In this document: positions 33,526 through 42,171 of the stretch, one piece after another | Numbering within the stretch: the stretch's first letter is position 1 | Layout: each line of letters opens with the position of its first letter | Assembly (NCBI GenBank): GCA_036555515.1 | Contig: DATBLC010000161.1 | Location: 73,749 to 137,748 of the forward strand | Direction of reading: 5' to 3' | DNA: 64,000 nucleotides | DNA from: DATACQ01 sp036555515 | Lineage (GTDB): Bacteria > Desulfobacterota > Binatia > UBA9968 | The notes under the pieces: generated by a model | Told to the model about the DNA's origin: nothing | Seen by the model: the letters and a program-made list of their open reading frames with translations, nothing else | The model's database searches: none | Translations under genes and position numbers: made by a program

Positions 33526-34722
33526 GTGATTCAAATCGCAAGAAGCTACGCTAGCTGTGCCGTGAGCGCCTTGGCCGTGATGTTCCTTTTATCGCGCCCG
33601 GCTACTTTGCCCGCGGCGGAATCGGCGGACAGTGCCGCGCCGCGCAAGATTCAAACCATCCCCGGCATGCCGCCGGTCATCGATCCAAACAATCTTTACA
33701 GCGAGACCCGCTCCGACAAACTCAACCCAACGGTGGCGAACCACCTCTCACGAATTTACGTTCCGAACCGCGCCTCCAATGATGTCTGGGTCATTGACCC
33801 GGCATCATTGAAAGTCGTGGATAAATTCAAAGTCGGAGTACACCCGCAGCACGTGGTTCCATCGTGGGATTTGAAGACTCTTTGGGTCAACAACAATGCC
33901 GAAGGCCGAAACGACGGCAGCGTCACACCCATCGATCCGGCGACCGGCAAACCCGGGAAATCCATCCCCGTAGATGACCCGTACAACATGTACTTCACGC
34001 CCGACGGCAGCGCGGCAATCATCGTCGCCGAAGCGCGCAAGCGGCTGGACTTCCGTGACCCTCACAGCATGGCGATGAAATACTCCATCGACACCCCCAA
34101 CTGCCCCGGCATCAATCACGCCGATTTTTCCATCGATGGCCGCTACGCGATTTTCACCTGTGAGTACGGCGGCAGCGTCGCCAAGGTCGATCTGGTGGGC
34201 CGAAAAGTAGCCGCATATTTGAAGCTCTCCAAAGGCGGCATGCCCCAGGACGTGCGCATCTCCCCGGACGGCAAAGTATTCTATATCGCCGATATGAAAG
34301 CCAAAGGAGTCTTCGTCGTCGATGGCGATAGTCTCAAGGAGTTCGGCCACATCGAGACCGGTCTCGGAACGCACGGGCTCTATCCCAGCCGAGACGGGAC
34401 CAAGCTTTACGTCGCCAACCGCGGCGTCGCCCGGGTTTATGGACCGCCCAAGGGCAAAGGTAGCGTGTCGGTGATCGATTTCGCCACCCGCAAGGTCACG
34501 GCCACATGGCCCATTCCCGGCGGCGGCAGTCCCGACATGGGCAACGTGAGCATCGACGGCAAAAAGCTTTGGCTTTCGGGCCGGTATGACAACGAGATAT
34601 ACGTTATCGATACGAGCGACGGCAGCATAAAGAAAATTCCCGTTAAAACCGAGCCCCACGGCCTCACGGTTTGGCCGCAGCCGGGACGCTACTCCCTCGG
34701 CCATACGGGGAACTTGCGCTAA
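33526..34722 (+). CDS. YncE-like beta-propeller protein, exported
   Basis: About 398 residues if translation starts at the GTG at 33526, preceded by GGGGGGAA. Earlier in-frame TTG at 33439 has no ribosome site. A signal peptide covers about residues 1-32 (CAVSALAVMFLLSRPATLPAAE). The mature part is made of repeating blade units (VSPDG/TPDGSAAII-like; LSKGGMPQDVRISPDGKVFY; GTHGLYPSRDGTKLYVANRG; PGGGSPDMGNVSIDGKKLW), the pattern of cytochrome d1-type or YncE seven-blade propellers. It acts in the periplasm, and the partner is unknown. It stands alone after the repeat-rich gap. Confidence 0.85.
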   Translation: MIQIARSYASCAVSALAVMFLLSRPATLPAAESADSAAPRKIQTIPGMPPVIDPNNLYSETRSDKLNPTVANHLSRIYVPNRASNDVWVIDPASLKVVDKFKVGVHPQHVVPSWDLKTLWVNNNAEGRNDGSVTPIDPATGKPGKSIPVDDPYNMYFTPDGSAAIIVAEARKRLDFRDPHSMAMKYSIDTPNCPGINHADFSIDGRYAIFTCEYGGSVAKVDLVGRKVAAYLKLSKGGMPQDVRISPDGKVFYIADMKAKGVFVVDGDSLKEFGHIETGLGTHGLYPSRDGTKLYVANRGVARVYGPPKGKGSVSVIDFATRKVTATWPIPGGGSPDMGNVSIDGKKLWLSGRYDNEIYVIDTSDGSIKKIPVKTEPHGLTVWPQPGRYSLGHTGNLR

Positions 34723-34730
34723 CGTAACTG

Positions 34731-34777
34731 ATTCAAGTCGTTCGAAACAGTTCGAAACGATCAAACCGTTATCGAAC
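34731..34777. repeat. Nine-base-period degenerate repeat (copy 2)
   Basis: Five units of about nine to ten bases on the GTTCGAAAC theme start nine bases after the propeller gene stop. The same unit form appears at 16462 and 36134. The sequence AACTTGCGCTAACG just before it is almost repeated at 36115-36128, so this copy and the one at 36134 share flanks as well as units. Confidence 0.5.
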
Positions 34778-34836
34778 TATTTAAAAGTCGCAACCCGGGC
34801 ATCCACAACGTTATGAACGGCGTGCCACGCCGTGCC

Positions 34837-36060
34837 TTATTTCCACTGGCCGGGCATTTCCTGTCTATGTGCGCGCGCGAAGAGGAGCCATGTCAGAAGC
34901 GCCGCCGCGCCGGCGGCGGCTCCCAGAAGCTTCATAACCGGCTCGATACCCCACCCATCGGCCAACATCCCGACCGGCGGCAACACCATGGCTGCCGCCA
35001 GGCGAAACAACAAGACATTGAGCGATAGCACACTGGCGCGATCTTCCGGGGGCGCATCCTTTTGCAGGACGCTCGCCAGCAACGGCCCCTGCAAGCCGCG
35101 AACGGTCATGAAAGCAAGGTAGCAAATGACCCCCAGCGCCGATGCGCTCATCCCCAGCCCGAAGTAGCCGATCGCCGCGAGACCGCAACATATCAGCAGT
35201 GCCCGCGAGACTCCGAGGGTTTGTCCAGCGCGCGCACTCATCAGAGAAACGCCTGCAAGCCATATATGGGCGAATGCCCAAAGCGGCCCGAACCAGGCGA
35301 TGGAAATGCCGCGTTGGCGCATCCACGGCTGAATCAACCAGACCGGTATGTAAGTGGATAGACCCAGCGAAACGGAAATCATCATCGCGCTGCGCAAGCG
35401 CGGCTGGCGCACCAGGGAGTGGCGAACTATGTCCCATGCGCGGGTCAAATGCCTGACGCGCTCCGGCGAGCTTTGCGATTTGATCTCGCGGGTAGCCGCC
35501 ACGGATATAAACCCGGCCAACGCCAGGGGGACTTGCAACCAAAGCGGCAGTCTCGGGGATAAACTATAAAGCCACCCACCCAACCCCGACGATAGGGCTT
35601 CGCTCAGCTGGGCTGCGGCCCTCACTCTACCCTCCCACCGTGTGTATTGGCTCACGCGGTCGCTAGCCTTAAGTGATACGTACAGTAAAGCGCTGTCCGC
35701 TCCGGAAGTGAATGCGAGGCCGACGCCGAGCGCGATTTCAGCAGCCACCATCATGCCAAACGAGGTTCCCAAGGCATATAACGTCCAGCCCACCACCCAG
35801 AACGCTGCGCCGAAGCAGAGCGACATACGATAACCCAGCCGGTCGGCGATATAGCCGGAAGGAAACTCCAGCCCGACGATGGTCGCGGCAAAGATCGACT
35901 GCAGCATCATGATATCGGCGAGCGACATCCCGATCTGCTCTTGCCAGAAAATCGTGATCACGGGAATGGAAAACAGAGCGGCCCGCAGGGCGTGAGCAGC
36001 CGTGAGCAGCGCTGGGTTGCGCGTGACATTCGGAGTCAGAAGTGCTCTCAAATCAACCAT
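34837..36060 (-). CDS. MFS transporter
   Basis: A 407-residue carrier with about twelve spans. The first loop motif is seen as EFPSGYIADRLGYRMSLCFG between helices 2 and 3, and the antiporter-like ALGVGLAFTSGADSALLY lies near helix 5. A polar central loop (EIKSQSSPERVRHLTRAWDI) splits the halves. The late WGIEPVMKLLGAAAGAAALLTW is the final helix. It resembles DHA1-type drug or nutrient exporters of proteobacteria, without a specific substrate prediction. It lies convergent to the propeller gene and is divergently placed to the amidase pair. Confidence 0.85.
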   Translation of the reverse strand: MVDLRALLTPNVTRNPALLTAAHALRAALFSIPVITIFWQEQIGMSLADIMMLQSIFAATIVGLEFPSGYIADRLGYRMSLCFGAAFWVVGWTLYALGTSFGMMVAAEIALGVGLAFTSGADSALLYVSLKASDRVSQYTRWEGRVRAAAQLSEALSSGLGGWLYSLSPRLPLWLQVPLALAGFISVAATREIKSQSSPERVRHLTRAWDIVRHSLVRQPRLRSAMMISVSLGLSTYIPVWLIQPWMRQRGISIAWFGPLWAFAHIWLAGVSLMSARAGQTLGVSRALLICCGLAAIGYFGLGMSASALGVICYLAFMTVRGLQGPLLASVLQKDAPPEDRASVLSLNVLLFRLAAAMVLPPVGMLADGWGIEPVMKLLGAAAGAAALLTWLLFARAHRQEMPGQWK

Positions 36061-36133
36061 CTCGCGGTTCTCGTCATCCGCTTATAGCATGATCTCTTTC
36101 TCGTCCGCAGCGGTGACTTGCGCTAACGCTATG

Positions 36134-36179
36134 GTTCAAATCGTACCAACAGTTCAAAACGTACAAACCGTTGGCAAAC
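36134..36179. repeat. Nine-base-period degenerate repeat (copy 3)
   Basis: Five units in phase (GTTCAAATC, GTACCAACA and so on) between the MFS and amidase genes, after the shared flank ACTTGCGCTAACG. Together with the copies at 16462 and 34731 it defines a family. Confidence 0.5.
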
Positions 36180-36314
36180 GCTCTCAACGAAGGACTTGAA
36201 CATCTTCGTCGTCTGGAACGACTTGAACGGCTTGCCTTCGATAAACTGGCCCTGAGCCATGTCGAAGGGAACATTTTGAACGACGTCCCGCGCCGGAAAA
36301 ACTCATTTTTTGCG

Positions 36315-36344
36315 TTGACAGCACAAGAGCCCCTTCGGTAAAAG
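36315..36344 (+). promoter_or_regulatory. Candidate sigma-70 promoter of the amidase pair
   Basis: Perfect -35 TTGACA (36315-36320), 18-base spacer, then TAAAAG (36339-36344), four of six to the -10 consensus. It would start transcription about 26 bases before the first ATG of the small protein at 36377, giving a short leader with GAGGTG as ribosome binding site. Confidence 0.5.
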
Positions 36345-36376
36345 AACTCTGTTCGGAACCTAAATATTCGAGGTGA

Positions 36377-36577
36377 ATGATGCCACCTGAAATCACCCTA
36401 GATGAGTTGCGCGCGCGAGCCGAGCGCGCCGGAATAGAGTTGAGCGAGGACGAACTGGTAAAATTATTGCCGGGCGTAAACCGCGCTTACAAACAAGCGA
36501 ACGACCTGCGTAAGCTGATTACGAATGCCAACGAACCGGCGGCGATTTTTGCGCCGGCCAGGAGCCAGAGGGAGTAA
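36377..36577 (+). CDS. Small GatC/AtzG-like subunit
   Basis: A 66-residue helical protein (ITLDELRARAERAGIELSEDELVKLLPGVNRAYKQANDLRKL when read in two parts), with the helical hairpin size and charge layout of GatC and AtzG, the small partners of amidase-signature enzymes. AtzG pairs with AtzE in triazine or biuret breakdown. It is encoded 5 bases before the amidase, with the amidase Shine-Dalgarno (GGGAG) overlapping its stop codon, which supports a two-subunit enzyme. ATG at 36377 and at 36380 are alternative starts. The assignment rests on size, helix pattern and position, not on a conserved motif. Confidence 0.6.
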   Translation: MMPPEITLDELRARAERAGIELSEDELVKLLPGVNRAYKQANDLRKLITNANEPAAIFAPARSQRE

Positions 36578-36582
36578 AGCGA

Positions 36583-37983
36583 ATGACGACCAGCGAGCTT
36601 TGCCATCTCACGATCGCCGAAGCCGGCGCCGGCTTGCGTGCAAAGCGCTTTTCGCCGGTGGAGTTGACGAAAGCCTGCTTGGCCAGAATCGAATCCATCG
36701 ACGGCAAGCTGCATAGCTTCATCACGGTGACTGCCGAACGGGCTCTCAAGCACGCAGAGCAAGCGCAACGGGAGCTTCAATCCGGCAAAGACCGCGGTCC
36801 GCTGCACGGTATCCCCGTGGCGTTAAAAGACCTCTACGCGACCAAAGGGATCCGCACGACTTGCCACTCCGCCGTGCTGCAGGACTGGATACCCGACTAC
36901 GACGCGACGACGGTAACGAAACTCAACGATGCTGGCGCGATATTGTTGGGCAAATTAGGTATGCACGAGTTTGCCTTCGGCGGGCCTTCCATAGACGCGC
37001 CCTTCCCCGCCGTACGCAACCCGTGGAACACCGCGCATATTACCGGCGGGTCAAGCAGCGGTTCGGGGGCGGCGCTGGCCGCCGGTCTTTGCTACGGCGC
37101 CCTCGGTTCCGACACGGGTGGTTCGATTCGAAACCCGGCCGCTCACTGCGGTATCGTCGGCATCAAACCTACCTATGGACGCGTCAGCCGCCACGGCGTT
37201 ATCCCTTTGAGTTGGTCGCTGGATCACGCCGGGCCGATGGCGCGCAGCGTCGAAGACTGCGCCGCTATGCTCCAGGCGCTCGCCGGCTACGATGCCAAGG
37301 ATCCGGCATCGGCAAATGCAACCGTGCCGGATTTTTCCGCCGGCCTGCGCCAAGGAATCCAGGGCCTTCGCGTCGGCGTGCCGCGGGGCAATTGGTTCGA
37401 CGAGAACTTGGGAGTCGCTATCGAGACCGAAACCCTCTTCAATGCTGCGTTGAGGATCCTGCAAGAGCTCGGCGCCGAGATTATTGAACTTGAGGGCAAG
37501 CCCTTTTCGTTGGCGCGCAAGGCGAATCAAACGATTCTCATCGCCGAAGCCTACGCCTATCATGAGAAAACTTATCAGAGCACGCCGGAAAAATTCGGCA
37601 GCACGGTTCGACGCCGCATGCTCGAAGGGGCATTTCTGAGCGCCGCCGATTACATCGCCGCGCAGCGAGCTCGCGCCGTGCTCAACGAGCAAATGCTAGC
37701 GAACTTTTCGCGCGTCGATATTTTCGCCACGCCCACGGTGGCCCGCCCGCCCGACGCTTTCGACACCATGGATCCCAACGAACAAAACCTACGGCCGAGT
37801 TTCACTAACCCGTTTAATTTGACCGGATTGCCGGCGATCTCGGTGCCCTGCGGCTTGACGGAAGGAAATTTGCCGGTGGGCCTACAGTTCGTCGCGCGGC
37901 CGTTCGACGAAACAACCTGCTTTCGCGTTGGGTATGCTTACGAGCAGGCGACGGAGTGGCGCAAGCAGCGGCCGCCGGTGTAG
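36583..37983 (+). CDS. Amidase-signature family amidase
   Basis: A 466-residue enzyme. The Lys of the catalytic triad is in VALKDLYATKG, the cis-Ser in GGSSSGSGAALAAGLCYGALG, and the nucleophile Ser in GSDTGGSIRNPAAHCGIVGIKPTYG read in two parts. It hydrolyses linear amides in the cytosol, and the AtzG-like partner points to a AtzE/AtzH-type 1-carboxybiuret or ureido substrate, or to a transamidosome-like subunit pair. The C-terminal part (VSVPCGLTEGNLPVGLQF) is complete. The length is typical (about 460-490). The downstream TRZ/ATZ amidohydrolase is on the opposite strand, convergent with it. Confidence 0.9.
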   Translation: MTTSELCHLTIAEAGAGLRAKRFSPVELTKACLARIESIDGKLHSFITVTAERALKHAEQAQRELQSGKDRGPLHGIPVALKDLYATKGIRTTCHSAVLQDWIPDYDATTVTKLNDAGAILLGKLGMHEFAFGGPSIDAPFPAVRNPWNTAHITGGSSSGSGAALAAGLCYGALGSDTGGSIRNPAAHCGIVGIKPTYGRVSRHGVIPLSWSLDHAGPMARSVEDCAAMLQALAGYDAKDPASANATVPDFSAGLRQGIQGLRVGVPRGNWFDENLGVAIETETLFNAALRILQELGAEIIELEGKPFSLARKANQTILIAEAYAYHEKTYQSTPEKFGSTVRRRMLEGAFLSAADYIAAQRARAVLNEQMLANFSRVDIFATPTVARPPDAFDTMDPNEQNLRPSFTNPFNLTGLPAISVPCGLTEGNLPVGLQFVARPFDETTCFRVGYAYEQATEWRKQRPPV

Positions 37984-38051
37984 CGAATAAACTTCGAATG
38001 CCCCTGATCGCGCACAGGCGCACCCTGCCGACACTGACACTCGGCTGCGAA

Positions 38052-39521
38052 TCATTGACTCTTTCCGAATACCCGAAAATACATCTCGGCCAGCGTCGGC
38101 TCGATTGTCCTGGCGGCGGCCATTTCGCGCTCAATCGATGGCTCGAGCCGGTCGCGGGCTCTCCTGGCGAGTCCAAGCGCCTCCTTTTCATCGACTTTCG
38201 CGCAGCGGCCTGCTTCCACCACCACTTCGCCGTCAACGATCACCGTATCAACGTCGCTGCCGTTTTCGCAGAAAACGATCTGGTTGACGGCATCGTTGAG
38301 CGGCGTGAACGCCGGCGTGTCGCGGCGAAGCAAAACCAAGTCCGCTAATTTACCCGGAGCGAGGACACCGGCATCGAGGCCAAAAGCGCGGGCGCCGTTT
38401 TGCGTCGCCATGCCCAGCGCCCGCTGGGGCGTAACCCAACGATTGAAATCGGTCCCCGCTTCGTTGTGAATCAATGCCGCCAAGCGCACCGCATCGAACA
38501 TATTCTGCCCGTCGTTGGAGGCGGAACCATCCGTCCCCAGCGCGACATTTACGCCCGCGGCCAAGAATTCTTTAATGTGCGCCAGACCGCTGCCGATGCG
38601 CAGATTGCTGGCTGGATTGTGCACCGGCGTCGCCCCACGCTGGGCGAGCAGCGCCACGTCATCTTCTTCGATCCAGATGGAATGCGCGCAGGAGAGATAG
38701 GTTCCCACGATGCCGAGGGATTCCAGATGTCGCAGCAAAGAATGACCGTAAATTTTCCTGCCCTGAACCGCCTGCGCCTTGGTCTCGGCGAGATGAATAT
38801 GCAGCGGCAGGTTTCCGCTTTCCGCCATCTCGGCCGCGCCGCTAAGAAGTTCATCGGTGCAGCGCTGCACCGCCGACGGCCCCGGACAAGCGGTGGTCAA
38901 TTGCGCCGGCGCATGAAACGTTTCGATGAATTCCGCGCAATCATCGAGCCACGCCTTGGTGCTTTTGGCTTCGCTCGCGCTCATGCGCTTGATCTCGCCG
39001 GTAAGCGCCGACGCGGTTGCGCCGAGGGGAAGGGTGTCCTCATAGTTTTTGTCAGTGATCGTCAGAGCAACGACGTGGCGCAGGCCGAGATCGCGCATTG
39101 CTTGAATCGCCGCGCCTGCGCCCATGAAGCGGCAGGCCTGGTTTCCGGCGAAGTGATCGAGCACTGTCGTCGCGCCGTTTTTCAGCATCTCCATGCCGCC
39201 GAGCAGGGCGCTGGCATAGAAGTCTTCGTCGCGCATATCGCGCAAAGAGGCCCGGTAATAGGCCCGCCAAATTTCCAAGGGCTTGCTCGGCATCATGCCT
39301 CGGACCAGATTGGCGGGTGAATGGCAGTGCGAATTGACCATCCCCGGCATCGCAATCATGCGGCCAGCATCGACCGATTTGTCGTATGGCCCGGGCGGTG
39401 TCCACTCCGACGGACCGACGTACTCAAGCCGGTTTCCATCAATGACGATGGCGCCTTTATCGATGACCTCGTTCTGCTCGTTCATCGTGACGATCAGAGC
39501 ATTTCGAATCAGCGTCCTCAT
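38052..39521 (-). CDS. TRZ/ATZ family amidohydrolase (deaminase/chlorohydrolase-like)
   Basis: A 489-residue amidohydrolase from the ATG at 39521 (AGAGGTG upstream). An earlier in-frame start at 39668 has no ribosome site. Metal and catalytic positions are NSHCHSPANL (HxH), HIHLAETKAQ (His and Glu), the histidine in CAHSIWIEEDD, and the aspartate in LGTDGSASND. This group includes S-adenosylhomocysteine deaminase, guanine and cytosine deaminases and atrazine-family chlorohydrolases. The substrate is probably an N-heterocycle. The enzyme acts in the cytosol. The nearby amidase/AtzG-like pair, PyrE, PyrR and M20 hydrolase fit an N-heterocycle salvage or breakdown context. Confidence 0.88.
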   Translation of the reverse strand: MRTLIRNALIVTMNEQNEVIDKGAIVIDGNRLEYVGPSEWTPPGPYDKSVDAGRMIAMPGMVNSHCHSPANLVRGMMPSKPLEIWRAYYRASLRDMRDEDFYASALLGGMEMLKNGATTVLDHFAGNQACRFMGAGAAIQAMRDLGLRHVVALTITDKNYEDTLPLGATASALTGEIKRMSASEAKSTKAWLDDCAEFIETFHAPAQLTTACPGPSAVQRCTDELLSGAAEMAESGNLPLHIHLAETKAQAVQGRKIYGHSLLRHLESLGIVGTYLSCAHSIWIEEDDVALLAQRGATPVHNPASNLRIGSGLAHIKEFLAAGVNVALGTDGSASNDGQNMFDAVRLAALIHNEAGTDFNRWVTPQRALGMATQNGARAFGLDAGVLAPGKLADLVLLRRDTPAFTPLNDAVNQIVFCENGSDVDTVIVDGEVVVEAGRCAKVDEKEALGLARRARDRLEPSIEREMAAARTIEPTLAEMYFRVFGKSQ

Positions 39522-39751
39522 TAAGCACCTCTGTGGATTATCGATCTCAAAACTCCCCTGGCTAAAATAATAAGGGCGCGGCTCACCGCACTCGTCCAGA
39601 ATTCTTGCATGGCGAGAGGCTCGACAACGCAACGTTATCGTACTTTGCGATATCGTAAGAGCGGTCAAAACGGCTCAGATGCGAGACGCGCGAAGACCGA
39701 TCCTTCGACTCCGCTCAGGACAGGTTCCCCAATCCGCCCCTGAAGCTGTAG

Positions 39752-39778
39752 GACGGGTAGAGCGGGGCGATACCCATC
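39752..39778. repeat. REP-like hairpin GACGGGTA/TACCCATC
   Basis: An inverted repeat (39752-39759 and 39771-39778) differing at one base, surrounding GAGCGGGGCGA. It resembles the widespread REP element that reads GGATGGGTAGAGC..GATACCCATC in many proteobacteria. A REP-like CTTCGACTCCGCTCAGGACAG trace lies about 45 bases before it. No coding function. Confidence 0.5.
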
Positions 39779-39820
39779 GCCTTATTTGGAGCGAGGCAGG
39801 CAAGCGCGATTATCTTACAC

Positions 39821-39837
39821 GCCTGCCGGTGGCAGGC
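39821..39837 (-). terminator. Candidate terminator after pyrE
   Basis: A perfect 7-bp stem (GCCTGCC/GGCAGGC) with a 3-base loop lies 29 bases beyond the pyrE stop in the direction of its transcription. On that strand the stem is followed by GTGTAAGAT rather than a T-run, so termination strength is doubtful. On the other strand TTT follows. Confidence 0.35.
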
Positions 39838-39865
39838 TTTGGCAGATGAGCCGTTTTCACCGCCC

Positions 39866-40534
39866 TTACACGAAGCCCATCTTGCGGCCCCAGTTCTCCG
39901 GATCTTTAAGAAATTCAATGATCTGCTTGTTTTGCTCCTCGGTAAAATAGTTTTTACTGGTGCCGGTGTCGAGCACGTCGTCCCAGTTGGCAAGCACGTG
40001 TAATTCGATATCGTTCTTGGCTAGGGCTTCCTTTCCTTCGTGTTGATTGAGCCGGTCGGAGGCATAGTCGAACACGCACAGGCAATGGGTCATCCTGGCT
40101 CCGGCGCCGCGCACGCCGATGTTGAAACGCAGCTTGCTCAATCCATCGGTGATCAGATCCTCCACCATGAGCACTCTTTGACCGGGCTCGAGAATGCCTT
40201 CGATCTGTTTCGTGCCGCCGTAGCCTTTAGGCAGCTTGCGAATATAAATCATCGGCTTCCTTATGATATGCGCGACGAACGCCGCGTAGGGAATCCCCGC
40301 CGTCTCGCCGCCGGCGACGACATCGATCTTATCGAGGCCGATGTCAGTCTCGGCTTTTCTCGCCATATGGGTCACGATGTATTCCCGCTCGGTGGGAAAG
40401 GACAACAACCTTCGGCAGTCAATATAGACCGGTGAAATGCGTCCGGACACAAACACGTAGGGCTTATCCTTGTAAACCGCAATGGACTCCGTCGAAAGCA
40501 ACATCTCGGCGACCCTTTGCGAAACTTCGCTCAT
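39866..40534 (-). CDS. pyrE: Orotate phosphoribosyltransferase
   Basis: A 222-residue PRTase. The PRPP-binding motif is RVLMVEDLITDGLSKL, and YVFVSGRISPVYIDCRRL near the N-terminus matches the OPRT hood region that contacts orotate. DVVAGGETAGIPYAAF is the other conserved loop. The form EDLITDG-SK is like alphaproteobacterial PyrE rather than the EDVxTTGGS form. It converts orotate and PRPP to OMP in the last steps of UMP synthesis. AGAGG lies before the ATG. No pyrF is adjacent. A pyrR-like gene lies 4 kb away on the other strand. Confidence 0.86.
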   Translation of the reverse strand: MSEVSQRVAEMLLSTESIAVYKDKPYVFVSGRISPVYIDCRRLLSFPTEREYIVTHMARKAETDIGLDKIDVVAGGETAGIPYAAFVAHIIRKPMIYIRKLPKGYGGTKQIEGILEPGQRVLMVEDLITDGLSKLRFNIGVRGAGARMTHCLCVFDYASDRLNQHEGKEALAKNDIELHVLANWDDVLDTGTSKNYFTEEQNKQIIEFLKDPENWGRKMGFV

Positions 40535-40710
40535 GGAAACGACCTCTCAAATCTCCGGATTACGCAGGTCATAACATAGCGAACTGCCCATTCCAAGAAA
40601 TCCCGACGCTCCACATAGGTTCGATCTTGCCAATGGCATCCATCCCGATCCGTCGTAGTTCCCCACTACACGGTTTTTGCCGATAATCTCCGGGCGCCCG
40701 GCGTTGATCT

Positions 40711-40821
40711 CTAGCCCTTGATTTTCTGCTCTAGCCACAGGTTCACCAGAGCGTCGGAGCTAACCCATCGTTTACGCGCCTCCGACTCAATCTTGTCCGC
40801 CAAAGCTTTTGCGACTGGGAC
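40711..40821 (-). pseudogene. Antitoxin remnant (BrnA/CopG-like C-terminus)
   Basis: On the minus strand 36 codons read VPVAKALADKIESEARKRW then VSSDALVNLWLEQKIKG before a stop. This is the pattern of the C-terminal ribbon-helix-helix region of BrnA-like antitoxins (ARxRGVSxxxLVNLWLxxK). An in-frame stop (TAA) lies directly upstream and no start is present, so the N-terminal half is gone. No convincing toxin is seen on either side, although the 345-base gap between pyrE and the SGNH gene could hide decayed parts. Confidence 0.5.
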
Positions 40822-40905
40822 TTAACTCATCGTCTCATTTCGACCGTAACCGGCCGGAATGGCGCGAAAAATGCAGCTAGTATGTAGCAGACGAAGTTAT
40901 AATGT

Positions 40906-42171
40906 TTATTCTCCGGCAGGTGTGGCTACGGCGCTGTTGGCCGATGGGCAGACCAGGGGCACGAGCTGTCTGGCCTGAGCTTCCGCCGCGACCCGGTTGC
41001 CGCGCACGGTCCAGTGCGTGTCCCGCAGCTTGTAGAGCGGCTCTGGCGATGCGCCGCTGGCGCGGACAAGAGAGGGTGTGAGGTCGATGCAGGCGATGCC
41101 GTGCTGAACGCAGTAGGTCATGAGTATCCGGGTCGGGAGGTTCGGGTCGATGCGTTCGGCTGTCAACCGTGCATAGCGCGGGCGCTGCTGCAACTGTGCC
41201 AAAGCCTTCTGCCGCAGCTCGGGATAGACTTGTACCGCCGATGGGTAGAGCGTGATTATGAGCCGTCGGCCAACGGCGCGAACTTGCGCGTGGATGTCGT
41301 CGAGGACGGCAAGAATAGGGCGCCAATCTCGCTCGAGACTCCGAGCATTTTCGGGCATATAGAGCCGCCCTAGTTCTGCAGCGATAACGTCCGCAAAGGC
41401 ATTCTCCGTAAAGGAAGGGCCAACGAGCTGTGGATCGTCGACCGGGAGAGTGCGCTGCGCCTCGACCATGGCTCCACCACGCACGGCTGCAGACTTAGGT
41501 CGGGGATCGGCGCCGACATAAATCTGCGCGCGGGTGTGACTTTCGGAGGGGAGACCGCTCCAGAGCCGCACGGCATTCCTCAGGTACGACCAGAAAAAGG
41601 AGTGGCGCCAGTGCCGGCCGCTCTTAGGGAGATCATTGCTGTGGCGGTACGAATCTGGGCCGTCGTTGCCGAGGTAGATATTGACCAGTACGAGATCGGG
41701 ATCATAAAGCGCATGACCGAGCTGGAAAATGGTCTTATAATCCCAGACGCCGGTCGCTGGGACGCCGAAATTCAGGAGGTCCATATCCACCCCGTGGCAG
41801 GCAGCATGCAGATTGGCTTCGAGGCGCGCCATGACGCTGTCAGGGTACGGCGCCGACCCGTAGGTAAAAGAATCGCCCAATGCCATAATGCGGAAGCGTC
41901 CCGGCGGCTTGGGGACAGCGAACTCCTCATCATACAGCCCCAGGGCATTGGCCCGATAATTCAGGAAGTCGCGGTGAGGAGTGACGTGAGCACCCTGCGC
42001 GGCGAGGTACTCGTCCAGGCTCCGGAACACGTGAGGCGCCTCGCGCATCCCGGCCGTGGCCAGGTATCTCACTTCAACGCTAAACACGGCGGCCAGGCGC
42101 ACGACAAGCTCGCCAACCAGGACGGCGAGCAGAAGTCCCAGGCCCAGGAGCAGCGACGTTCTCCTATCCAT
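40906..42171 (-). CDS. SGNH/GDSL-fold hydrolase with N-terminal membrane anchor
   Basis: A 421-residue protein. The start at 42171 is preferred for the GAGGAGG six bases upstream. Residues 5-30 form a membrane segment (LLLGLGLLLAVLVGELVVRLA). The SGNH blocks are GDSFTYGSAPYPDS (nucleophile Ser), NFGVPATGVWDY (Gly/Asn), VNIYLGNDGPDS (Asn), and LRDTHWTVRGNRVAA (Asp-x-x-His). It resembles acetyltransferase-like or esterase SGNH proteins that modify exported glycans (AlgJ/AlgX-like), so it may act outside the inner membrane. No polysaccharide gene is adjacent. Codon use looks somewhat different from that of the flanking genes, which could indicate transfer. Confidence 0.82.
   Translation of the reverse strand: MDRRTSLLLGLGLLLAVLVGELVVRLAAVFSVEVRYLATAGMREAPHVFRSLDEYLAAQGAHVTPHRDFLNYRANALGLYDEEFAVPKPPGRFRIMALGDSFTYGSAPYPDSVMARLEANLHAACHGVDMDLLNFGVPATGVWDYKTIFQLGHALYDPDLVLVNIYLGNDGPDSYRHSNDLPKSGRHWRHSFFWSYLRNAVRLWSGLPSESHTRAQIYVGADPRPKSAAVRGGAMVEAQRTLPVDDPQLVGPSFTENAFADVIAAELGRLYMPENARSLERDWRPILAVLDDIHAQVRAVGRRLIITLYPSAVQVYPELRQKALAQLQQRPRYARLTAERIDPNLPTRILMTYCVQHGIACIDLTPSLVRASGASPEPLYKLRDTHWTVRGNRVAAEAQARQLVPLVCPSANSAVATPAGE

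Noticed and set aside
33805..34764. 319-codon open frame antisense to the beta-propeller gene
   Set aside because: It is a shadow of the propeller repeats and has no independent support.
38400..39320. 306-codon open frame antisense to the TRZ/ATZ amidohydrolase
   Set aside because: No ribosome site or recognisable motif, and the opposite strand has clear catalytic residues.
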